DNA from: Anoplolepis gracilipes
Taxonomy: Eukaryota; Arthropoda; Insecta; Hymenoptera; Formicidae
Assembly (NCBI RefSeq): GCF_047496725.1
Contig: NC_132978.1
Coordinates: 403,501-467,500, forward strand
DNA length: 64,000 nucleotides
Reading direction: 5' to 3'
The notes beneath the pieces are model-generated. The model was not told the DNA's origin. It saw only the letters and a list, made by a program, of their open reading frames with translations, and ran no database searches. The translations under genes and the position numbers were made by a program. Positions 1 through 10,476 of this stretch are shown here, piece by piece (the stretch's first letter is position 1; the number at the start of each line of letters is the position of its first letter).

Positions 1-1740
1 ACATTGGTACTTCCGCTGGATCTGAGAAAACATAAATTCAACATGAAACTAATAATATATGTATATGTATATATTAAATTGATTTGATCGTTATGCTCTA
101 TTATTATTCATGAAAATGCAAACTGAATAATAAAATTACGTTTTGTGTCAAGTTTCAATATCTTTCTTTTTTTAATAAAAATTCTTAATAAAAACAATAG
201 ATATCTTCATAAAATAATTCTATATTAAATAATAATTTAAAAAAATATCTTAAGATAAATATTCTTGCCAAAATCTACTAAATAATAATTTAATATTATA
301 AAAAAAAATTATATATTCAAACGTATAATCGCAATTAATAATCAGTGTATTTAGAAGTACGTTGAAAGTATTTAACAACTCTTTTATATACATTATGTGA
401 CTAGGTGTATATTCAAACAAAAGAAAAGTTTTATTTTCAATATTCGCACAACCTGTAAAAGTCCCACGTTGCAATCGCAACATTTGAATGTCAGTGTCGT
501 GCTTGTGTTCGCTGAAAGCCTCGATACGCTGTCGCAATGATAACAATTGGCTTCGCATGCACTCGTAACTGGCTAGCTGCAATGCTTGCAACCAACTGTC
601 TCGTTCTTCGGCCGTGTTGGCGCCTAACTGTTGAAACAAGCCTCCGTCGAAAACTGCAACATGTTTCCTTCTGTGCTTTTGACGTCGTCTCGCACGCTAC
701 GTTAAATCGCGTGCACGCATGCAGACGAAGACAACGATGTATGTCGTGTCGTCGATACACTGTTGCAACGATGCATCAGAAAGAAAAAAAAAAGGGAAAG
801 AGAGGGTGCGCAAATGACAATACTTGCCTATGCTGAATCCATAAGGAACGTGATTGCTGGGCGGATCTACGCGGACGGTGCATTGCTCCAGTATGATTAC
901 CCCCAGCGGCTCCGACCACTGCTCTCGCGATTTGAAATAGAACAAAAGATTGCCTCGCAGTCTGCACCATCGTTCGAGACTTACTGCACAACAGAAGCAG
1001 AAGAGCAGCGGCTTAGGCACAACCGTTCGTACGCTGGAAGATTTTGTTAGAAGGTTTCTGCGTACGGTAGCAAGCGGTAGAAGAAAAGATAAGAAAAAGA
1101 GAGAAGAAGAGCGTTATTTAATCTTTTTCGTTAATTAATTTCGTTGATTAATAGCAATAATCAAATTTTCGAAAGTACATAATAGTTTATAATAATAATA
1201 AATATATAATAATCCAAATAAGAATATTTTTTCTTAAGAAAACAAACTAAAATTTACTTTGTAATTTTAATATTAATGATGAAAACGAAAGGCCAAGTCT
1301 TAAACTGAAGATTGCGGCTCGTGTATCTGAATATTGATTGGTGCTAAAATGCAATTTTTTTGTAGTATAAATCATTATTTTTCATGAAATTGTACGTGGA
1401 ATATTTCTATGATGGTACAACATACATGGCACATTCAATTTTATAGCCATTGCCCTTTCAAGAGCGAACAAATTTTCTCGTGGGATTTACTGTCCTTATT
1501 AACCTTTCATTATTACATCCCTATATATTCTTATCTCTCTTCTCTTCTTATCCTTTTCATTAAAATCTATGCAATCAATACGCTCGATGCGATCTTAATA
1601 AGCTACGAATATTCGCGACATAAGAATTCAAATTAAGATTCTTTTTATGTGCTCCTTTTTCTCAATATATATACATTTCATACTATAAAACGTGTATTAA
1701 AAGCGAAATGTCTATTATATATTTTTTGTATTAAAATTTG

Positions 1741-1784
<44 letters not shown>

Positions 1785-1848
1785 CAAATTTTAATACAAA
1801 AAATATATAATAGACATTTCGCTTTTAATACACGTTTTATAGTATGAA

Positions 1849-1895
<47 letters not shown>

Positions 1896-3555
1896 AATAT
1901 GTATATCTCGTGACGCGAATATTTAAGAATAAAACTGCTACGGTTTTTCTCTTTTACATAATGAAGATTTTATAATCGGAAAACAACTAAAAACATGCGA
2001 AGCATTCCGTTCCACATGCAATTAATCCTCGATTTACCGAAAGTGATTCTATAATGTTTTATCAAGCGTTATAAATTTTGCGTTTGGTTCATTTATTAAA
2101 AAGAATAACAATTATACTTATATATTGAAGTATTAATTGTTAAAAGTAACTAATTATAAATATATTTAATTAAAAAGTAAGTAAAGTAAAATATAACTAC
2201 AAGACTACAAAATATTAAATGAAAAAAATTCACATTAAAAAATGTGTTTATTTATGTCCTGGTAAATCGAGAATCACAAGAGTTTAATATAAATACGCAT
2301 ACAAATATCAAATCATCTATGTTGTTGTCATAACGAAAAAATTAATAAAAGTTAATAATCTCGATAAAAAGAGACATTTTATATATATGATATATATTAA
2401 ATTAAATGCGATAAATTACAATAAAAATCTTAAACTCTCGAATTAAAGAATTTAATGTCTATAGGTTATTAATTTCATTTTTCTTTCACCAATTTTTAAT
2501 TTTCACAACCGACGAAATGCGAGATCAATCTTATTCAAGCGTGCATCGAGTCACTTTTACAAGTGTCTTTTGTAAGTGTCGAGAAAAACATCTATACACG
2601 TTAATTAAGATTAATCGAGTCGTTAAAAGAGTGTGTGTTAATTGCGTAAAAATCGTGATAGGAGCGTGAGAGGGATTTCAAATAAGTACGTAATTGTACT
2701 CGGGTAATGTACCTTTGTTCGCGCCGGCTGTAACACAATTGAGGTTTCGTAGACTCTTATGCGACCTTCCTCTCTGATTTTTGTTCTCGGGTTTTTTACC
2801 TGTACCTGGAAATTGCACGAGGCACTGATAGCTGCCACACACAACAATATTCCAATAAAGTAAAAAAAGACGAATATGACTTGTCACTTCTCTTTTCTGT
2901 ACGATGATGCCAGGGCGAATCGATTTATGATTAATCGTGTAAAAATGAAATGAGAATCTATCGAGCTTTTTATTCCATTGATATTTCGTAAATCATTATC
3001 TTTTATCATTGATTGTTAATAATTATGTCGAATGAATAAACGATGAAACATCATATTTTAGTGGCCATAATTTATCAGATTATATAATACTCTATACATT
3101 ACGATGATGCCGAAAAAATATATTTTCTAATTAAAATTAAAATTTTATTCAACAAATTTTCAAATATTTTATATTATTAAATATATATTTATATTTTGTA
3201 ATATATTTTTAAATTATTATTTTAATTATTATTTTAATATTTAAAATAAGTAGATAAATCCTGAATGATGTATAATTTATAAAAAAAAAAAGAGAATAAT
3301 CAAATAAACTTCTCTACTCTTAATACTTTCACAAAATTAAAACTGACATTATTCAATATACAAAACACATGTTTCATATTTCGTGCAAAGCCATACCATA
3401 ATATAAAAGAACAGAGATAATATGAACTATCGATATCTCCGCTGTTATATTGCATTATCAACGATTCGTATTGAACGATTTATGGGGGCTGATAAAATCT
3501 ACTTCGTGCAACACATTCTGTCATATCTATTAATATACATTTAATACATTACTAT

Positions 3556-3602
<47 letters not shown>

Positions 3603-4095
3603 TGTATGTATGTATGTATGTATGTATGTATGTATAATTTTACATGTGTTAAACAGAAGCTCTAGTAAAGATAAATATTTTTTAAATGCCATTAACTAAT
3701 AACATTATCTTCTCTTTTTTATTAAAACAAAACTTCAATCAAATGCAGTCTTTTTTACTCATGATACTTTCAATCATAATACACTTTAACAATCTGAACA
3801 AGAAGACAAGCTCTATATTAAACACTGAATAAAGAATTTACCATATAAGTATATTGTCAAGACATATACAATATAAATAAGATAATCATGCATTAGTTTT
3901 GTATGCTAAGATAATGCTATTGTTCTAATTCAAATAAATATTTATTATTTGAATATAGGTATATTCTGAGGACTCACTTTCTGTTCTGCGAAAGAAGCCT
4001 TCTTGCCGCTCTCTCACATATAGAACACCCTCTTTCTCAAATTTCTGTGAAGGCTGCGTGGCCAATGTTAATAGTTCCTGTTTGTTGAATCTCAT
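1..4095 (-). CDS. PLEKHJ1: PH-domain protein, PLEKHJ1-like (3' partial)
   Basis: Exons, read on the minus strand: 4095..3978, 983..828, 653..453 and 21..1 (continues off the window). Phases agree at every junction. The ATG at 4095 opens with MRFNKQELL, close to the start of vertebrate PLEKHJ1 (MRYNEKEL). The pleckstrin-homology domain covers roughly residues 18-140: the first strand is at EKEGVLYV, then RWCRLRGNLLFYFK, then PLGVIILEQCTV, and the closing helix has the usual Trp in AEERDSWLQALQLASYECM. PH domains bind phosphoinositides or proteins at membranes; the precise ligand is unknown here. Intron 1 is about 3 kb and holds a long palindrome; intron 2 (654-827) is GC-AG. About 165 residues are visible against about 149 in human, so only a few residues should be missing. 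The match is from family recognition, not a search. Confidence 0.86.
1664..1861. repeat. long perfect palindrome with (AT)n centre in PLEKHJ1 intron 1
   Basis: Bases 1674-1744 and 1781-1851 are exact reverse complements over 71 bp; AT alternation extends the pairing outward by about 10 bp. The arms join through (AT)18, so there is effectively no loop. Another (TA)n follows to 1892. No coding capacity. Confidence 0.9.
3561..3632. repeat. compound (TA)n-(TGTA)n microsatellite
   Basis: About 19 TA units run directly into eight or so TGTA units, in PLEKHJ1 intron 1. Confidence 0.9.
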
Positions 4096-4545
4096 CTTGC
4101 ATTCTGGCAATCAAGCCAACATATTTACAGTTTCCACAGCTTATTTATTTTTTTATATACTGAAAGTTAAGATACAAAACTCTTGAAAAAACTGTAGTGT
4201 TATAGTTTGTTTGCAATATAATTATTTTACATTAATTCAAAATTGTACAATTTATGTAGTTTATAAATCTAAATACATATAATGAAAGTATCGTTGTATA
4301 GGCTGTTCCTTGTGTTTATTTATTTATATGTATTTATGATTTGTAACAAAAAGAAAAATTGTCATGTCATATCACTGTCAAATATATAAGTATTTCCTAT
4401 ATAATTTTGATGCAATTGTCATAAAACATTTAAAAGTATGTTAATTTTAATTAAATTAATCAATATAATATATTAATTATTTTAAGGACTATTTCGTTAG
4501 GAATTTTTTCATATAAAATGAAAGAGACTATAAACATATACATAC

Positions 4546-4607
4546 CATTTTTACAGGTGGGTTACACTGTCCAGATTCCTTCTTGCTGCCGTTAACATTG
4601 CGACATA
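4546..4607 (-). other. probable 5' non-coding exon of the PLEKHJ1-like gene
   Basis: A 62-base segment is bounded on the minus strand by a TTTTAG acceptor (ends at 4608) and an ATG|GTATGT donor (from 4545). It would join the acceptor TTGCCAG just upstream of the coding exon (exon start about 4109). A further donor GC|GTAAGTG at 4673 suggests the first exon lies upstream of 4674. All three frames are interrupted or too short to code. Confidence 0.45.
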
Positions 4608-4673
4608 CTAAAAGATTAAGACACAATTAGGAGATAAAAGTGGCGATGACATAAAAAGTGTATTTACACTTAC

Positions 4674-5419
4674 GCTATGCTTGTCAATGCTATATTTAAC
4701 ACCACCGAAAATCCATAACACGCTCGCTATCGCGGGGATTTGTTCGTGAAAGTGAATGAAAAATTTCTGTCAAAAATCAGACGAGTTCCTTACTGCAGTT
4801 CTCCAAAAACTAGTCATTCTCATTACATTATCGGATTGGATCAATTTTAAACCGATGAGACACACGTGCGACATGGAAGATATCGGACAAAATCTTATCG
4901 AGAGTGTACGCCCGCAGTAATATTAACGCGTTACGAATGAAATGTCAAGACGCGTAATGTGAAAGGAAAACATAGCGATCGGCGATATGTAAAAAAAAAT
5001 AGGCATCCTAGCAGCTCCGAAAACTGATAAACGACTGTACATTAAGTGCGATTGGGTGGTTTCGTTCCGCTGCTTTCACGTCACTGACACTGACACCATC
5101 TGCCGTCTGCCGGCTGGGTGTCAGTATTGTGTATGTGTGTGACGGTATGACCGTAGAGTGTAGAAATTAAGCCACGTTTTCATGAAGCTGCTCTTACGAG
5201 CATAAAGAGTCTCTTATCTGCCTTTAAATTTTAATAAACGATCAATCTTGTATATTCATAGTTAATGCTTGATGTGTGGAGTGTTGTTTTCTCTTAGGAT
5301 CCTTAACCTAATACTTAACCTATAACTTAATTTTAACTGATTCTAACTTATCATAAATAACAGAATATGTCATTGAATTTTTCGTTCGCGTGAAACACGA
5401 TTTGATAAAGTGTCGCGAC
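4674..5419. promoter_or_regulatory. probable bidirectional promoter, PLEKHJ1-like / mL38
   Basis: The two genes are transcribed away from each other across this 0.7-kb stretch, which is richer in G, C and CpG than its surroundings (for example 4860-5120). No TATA box stands out. On the mL38 side the leader carries a short upstream ORF starting at the ATG near 5181 (M-K-L-L-L-R-A-stop). Transcription starts cannot be placed from sequence alone. Confidence 0.4.
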
Positions 5420-6643
5420 ATGTCTATCAAGCTCTTGCGCTGTCTCGTCAACGATCTTCTAATTCCGAGGAATCAACATGTTCGTCATGGTCATCGACTA
5501 CGTGGAAAACCACCTACGGTCGCCCGTAGTTTGCAGCAACGTCTCGAGGAAATTCGACTCAAACGAACGGATCCGACGTTGGATTTCAAGGTGGACATCG
5601 GCTTCCCGGTGTCCAGAGTCAACAGACGAACGATATCGAGTGTCTGGACGAAGGAGATCATCGCGCTTAGAAAAAATTCTGAGCTAGAAAGAGCCTCGCG
5701 TACCAGGGAACTGTTGATAGATCTACAGAAAGTACGACAAGATTGGCTACAAACCGACGCGCCCTTTCACATACACAGAATAGCGGAACATTATGGTATC
5801 TATAAAGATCTCTTCGGTAGAGATGCCTACTTCATGCCAACTGTTCCGTTAGACATAAGCTACGATCTGGAAGATGACAAATTGGTAAGAGTTTACAATG
5901 GTAACGTGATCAAGCCAAACGAAGCTTCCAATGCACCTAATGTGGAGTACAATGCAGAGGATGGATCCCTGTGGACTTTGATTCTGAGTACACCAGATGG
6001 CAATTTGACCAGTGACGTTAACGCAAGTGAATATTGTCATTGGTTTATTGGCAATATTCCTGGCAATCGTGTAAAAGAAGGAGAAGAATTGATAGATTAT
6101 CTGAGACCAATAGCACCGTATGGAATTGGATACTGTAGATATATCTTTATATTGTACAAACAAGACTGTCACATAGATTTCTCAGAATATAAAAGAACAA
6201 AGCCCTGTTTGAATCTGAAGGAACGTAACTGGAAAATGCTGAAATTTTATAGAAAACATCAGGATCAAATGACACCTGCTGGTTTAGCGTTTTTCCAATC
6301 AGATTGGGATCCCTCTCTCAAGGAATTCTATTACGACGCATTACAAATGGAAATGCCAATATTTCGGTATGATTTTCCTAAACCATACATTAAAAAACAG
6401 ATATGGTTTCCCTTAAAAGAACCTTTTAATCTCTATCTGGACAAGTACCGCGATCCCAAGCAGATAAAGAAGGAATTCTTATTGAGAAAGTTGAGGAAAG
6501 TTCATCCTTTTAATGGACCGGAGTCAGAACTCAAATTCCCATTGGTTCATCGCGCCAATAAATATCGGCCTTCCTGGTTAAAATTCGAGATAAAAAAGAA
6601 GAGGATAGGATATGGTCGTGTTAATGATCTCAACGAATATTAG
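5420..6643 (+). CDS. mRpL38: mitochondrial large-subunit ribosomal protein mL38 (MRPL38)
   Basis: A single intronless exon encodes 407 residues. The ATG at 5420 is the first in frame; the open frame extends upstream to a GTG at 5390, which a eukaryotic mRNA would not normally use. The first 30 residues are basic and lack acidic residues apart from one Asp, as expected of a mitochondrial targeting sequence. The middle carries a PEBP (phosphatidylethanolamine-binding) fold: DGSLWTLILSTPDG near residue 180, EYCHWFIGNIPGN near 204, and APYGIGYCRYIFILY near 231. The C-terminal third has the mL38 signature of a long basic extension ending KKKRIGYGRVNDLNEY. mL38 sits in the central protuberance of the mitochondrial 39S/54S subunit. 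An AATAAA signal lies at 6676-6681, 33 bases after the stop. Confidence 0.97.
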   Translation: MSIKLLRCLVNDLLIPRNQHVRHGHRLRGKPPTVARSLQQRLEEIRLKRTDPTLDFKVDIGFPVSRVNRRTISSVWTKEIIALRKNSELERASRTRELLIDLQKVRQDWLQTDAPFHIHRIAEHYGIYKDLFGRDAYFMPTVPLDISYDLEDDKLVRVYNGNVIKPNEASNAPNVEYNAEDGSLWTLILSTPDGNLTSDVNASEYCHWFIGNIPGNRVKEGEELIDYLRPIAPYGIGYCRYIFILYKQDCHIDFSEYKRTKPCLNLKERNWKMLKFYRKHQDQMTPAGLAFFQSDWDPSLKEFYYDALQMEMPIFRYDFPKPYIKKQIWFPLKEPFNLYLDKYRDPKQIKKEFLLRKLRKVHPFNGPESELKFPLVHRANKYRPSWLKFEIKKKRIGYGRVNDLNEY

Positions 6644-6724
6644 ACTGATATAAAGTGGTAAATACAATACTATTCAATAAATAAAAATTATTGTGTTTTA
6701 TTATGATAGATCTGGCAAGATATG
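6644..6724. terminator. overlapping convergent 3' ends of mL38 and ODAD3
   Basis: Only 81 bases separate the two stop codons. A plus-strand AATAAA lies at 6676-6681 for mL38, and a minus-strand AATAAA (tttatt on the plus strand) at 6697-6702 for ODAD3. Cleavage 10-30 bases beyond each signal would make the 3' UTRs overlap. Confidence 0.7.
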
Positions 6725-9700
6725 CTATTCCAGTTTCAGATGTGCCTCTATAATTTGCCTGCTACGGAATTTGATGTCTGCCCGTGTCGGAATGGTAATG
6801 TCAACCGCCTCATGTTCAACCAATAGTCCTGTAAAATCGTGGTATGATTTATATAAAGTTCATCAATAAGAGATCATTGGTATGTTAAATAAAAATGTGT
6901 AAAATATATAATAGTAATAATATTTACCAATCGGTTCCTCTTCACCGGTTCCGAATATCAAATTGGTATTATAATTGGATACATAAGTTTGATAGAGATC
7001 CCGCGCTTTGTCTTCCTTTTCCTGCTCGAAATCGAAGTTGCTTATGCCAAAGAGAATGCCTATTTTTCGGCTGATTTTCGATAACAGCATCAAAACTACA
7101 AAATCAAGGAATAAATTGTTTTCAAAAAATAGAAAAATTATACGAAGAGGAAGAATTCACACACACACGTGTTAATTTTTTATATATACATATATATATT
7201 TTTTTTTTACCATCAGTGTCTATTCCTTCGAGTATTTCACGTTCTTCCGTATCTTCTCTATCGTACGTGATTAGACTTTCTTTCATGCCCGTTTTATTCC
7301 CGTTTCTGGGTAGCTTCTTTGCTTCTTTGACTTTAGTACTAGTATGTTTCATGCAGAGCAACATCATGTTTATATTCTGTAAAGCTGCTCTGATAATCGT
7401 GAACAATTCGCCGCGAATTTTCTTCTGTTCTTTGAGTTCCTTCTCGCGTTTTATCTCAGTGTCGATTTGTTCCAGTATATCGTGTATACCATTTATTTTA
7501 TACCTGAAATTTTATAATCCATTGCAAAATATCACATATATTAAAATAAATGGATAAGGATACGTTTATATTAACTTTAGATTAATTAATCTTACTCAAT
7601 ATTTTATACTTTTATATTAGTAGCAATTAATTACTGTTCTGCTGTAGTTTTTGTAGAATGCTTGAGATTCTCGAGAACTTGTAGAGCATGATGCTTTTTG
7701 CTTAACAGAAGATCGCGATTTTTTATATTGGCATCTAATCGAGCCAGCAAAGCTCTCTTCTGTTCATATTGAGTTTCAAGCCTATTGCAGGAAGGAGATA
7801 AATTTTATAACAACTATAGAAAAAATAATAAACATATAAACACTGTTTTTGTGTTTACAAGATATCTGTGAAATACCTTGACATTAAGTCATAATAAGAA
7901 CGCACGAGTAGAGTTTCTTTTACTTTAATGCAGATATTTTCCAGTTGTGTTACCTGATTTTCTAATATCTCGGCAGATACGTCGGTATCTTTTTTCGCAA
8001 AAAGGTGGACGCTCTATAAATTATCATAAGTAAGGAAACACTATTAAGTATGTTTATTGCAAACCATTATTGAAAGAAGTATATTTTTAATTCGATAGTG
8101 TTAGAAAGACTTTACATAAGATGCATTATGTGAAAATTAATTTTTAGTAGTCAATATAGTTTCGATAAATTTATTAACTCTATAATTTAGAGGTTTTCTT
8201 CAAAGTTTTATATATAGAAGAAAAAAATCAACAGATCGTTGCGGATTAAATTCAATTTTATTTGCAATCACTCACTTCAATGCGAACCAACGATTGTGCG
8301 TAAGCCCACAAATCCTCCACTTCACAACGCACAGTACTCAACATTTGCTCACGGATTTTCATATTTCGCAAAACGAGACGAGTCATTCTTTTATATTTCT
8401 GTCTAACGTCATCCAGATTTTCAGCTGCCAGCTGACCCATCACCGTCACCCTCAACATCGCCTTACATTGGGAAGATTGATCTTCTCTTAAAATGTTCAA
8501 GAGAGTATCGAAAAATATCGCGTCCTATAAAGATTCCAAAGAATTAAGAGAACGTGTACTTTTTAATGACATAATACAAAATTGAAGATTTACCTTTCTC
8601 AAGATATCTAACATCGAGCAATACGTAGAATATATCACTTTTGCCGCGTCACATTTTGTGATGGATTGCTGCAATCTAGCTATTAATTTGTGCTGCTCGC
8701 ATTGCGGTAACTCCTCGTTTTGCTCTTCGAACTCGGTTGAAAGAGTAAGGCGTTTCGACTTATCCGCGAGATTGAACGAACAAATCTTTAGTCTACAGCT
8801 TAAAATTTGCGCGAAATATATTTATAGAATACTATTTTATTGAATATACATATAGATATAGTTTACTACCTAGATGTACCATATAATAGATACGGATAAC
8901 GGATTATGCTGTGTAAAAGAATCAAGTTTTACCTGTAGTTCGATACCTTGTTGCAATCTTTTCTTTCTTTCGTAGTAGAGTTTGTCCAAGATACGACGTT
9001 TTAAATTGCAGTCTTGATATATTGCCGCGTAAATTTGCTGCGAGATGAGATATTCGTATATTACTGTATGCGTTTCAGATATATTGAATTTTAGCGAATT
9101 CTTTTGTTAATTATTAGAAAAATTTAGGATTATTTTTAAGATTCAAAGACAATGTTGATTTATTCTTACGGATGGTTTCAGATGACTTAACGCCAAATAA
9201 AATAATTTGTCATCAGCCAGCGATTTGAGTATACGTTGTTTACCGTCATCCCTTAAGTCATTGACAATTTCGTGATGTCTTTTAACATTTACTTGCAGAG
9301 ACACGATCTTCCTCGACACAGACGATTTTAATTTAGTAACTTGTGACAACTGCAGCTTCTTATCGCGTGCTGGATATATCGCGGAATTAGATACATTCAG
9401 ATATAATCAGAAAATAATTAGATTAATTTTATTATCATGAAAAGGGTTTTATCTTTCATAAAAACATTGAAGGTGTCTTTCTTACATGTGGTTCTATTTT
9501 ATTTGTATTTAAAAATGGTATTCTTAGCTATTTGTAAGGAAATAGTATAACACCATGATAATTTTATTTCTCTAAAAATCTTTCTGTACTTTATAGAATT
9601 ATATATAATTTATTTTTTTTAAGAATAAAAACTACTAAGAGGACATACTAGAATAAAGCCTCTTGTATAATAATTCACATTTATCGTTATCTAATTCAAT

Positions 9701-9914
9701 TAGAAATAGATCTATTTTTATTTCGATTCGTATAAGAAAGTCGATAAACTTTAATTATTCCTAACCATGTAACTTCAGAATTCCACGATATCGACTTATT
9801 TTGTCCCTGACAAGCAATGTTTCCACTTGTATCTCTTTGGGAGTTTTTGTTCGACCCATTTTCCCGATGCTCCTTGACCTTTGGTGAATTGCTGCATCGA
9901 ATATTGAATGTCAT
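6725..9914 (-). CDS. ODAD3: outer dynein arm docking complex coiled-coil protein ODAD3 (CCDC151)
   Basis: Minus-strand exons with consistent phases: 9369..9170, 9037..8933, 8758..8594, 8524..8276, 8013..7877, 7781..7635, 7503..7211, 7095..6928 and 6828..6725 (TAG). Upstream, an exon ending at 9649 (5' edge 9690 or 9711) supplies ELDNDKCELLYKRLYS, matching the LLEGDRKAFFESSQ segment of CCDC151. The first exon starts with the ATG at 9914, but its donor is unresolved. The protein is almost all coiled coil. The last exon reads IPTRADIKFRSRQIIEAHLKLE, which aligns with human VTRASLKIRSQKLIESHKK and decides the family. ODAD3 anchors outer dynein arms to axonemal doublets, so in an insect it should act in sperm tails and chordotonal neurons. 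It ends tail-to-tail with mL38, with 81 bases between the stops. The acceptor of exon 8758 (GGATAAG) is weak. Confidence 0.87.
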
Positions 9915-10476
9915 ATCACATGCACGCGAAATAATTGTTATTATCCGATTATATTAATTGCGCGTTGCATTCCAGTTATTATGGCAACGAGAGCGGTAAC
10001 TATGTCAATCGCTAATATTTTAATACTCATTTAGTATTCTGTACAGAGAGAAAGAGAGAGAAAGAGATGTAAAACATAGTATCGCACTTCAATATTAAAC
10101 AAATAGAAATAATTGTGAGAAAATATTTATTAAGGGTATTATATTAAAAAGGGATTTATTTTTATTAAAATCGTTGTATATCTGGAAGAGAATTATATTA
10201 TAAATAAAATACTGGTCATTTTGTGGGCTACGTTTAACGCAAGTTATTTTTCCTTCCAGTGATCTATTCGTGATTATTTGTCGATTTGTATGACTGCAAC
10301 TACATTCATCTGATAAAATCATTAACTTTACATAGCATGTATATCATTCGAAACAAAGCGAATGTTTCTCTTATTCATGCTACCCGTAATGAATATCAAA
10401 TGTGCTTCCTCGTTGAAAGATAAAATAGCACAATAGCCCGTAAAACTCAAAAGAGTACTCAGATCTTTTTTCACAT

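Noticed and set aside
5390..5419. N-terminal extension of mL38 from a GTG codon
   Set aside because: Non-ATG start; the first ATG at 5420 gives a normal mitochondrial presequence.
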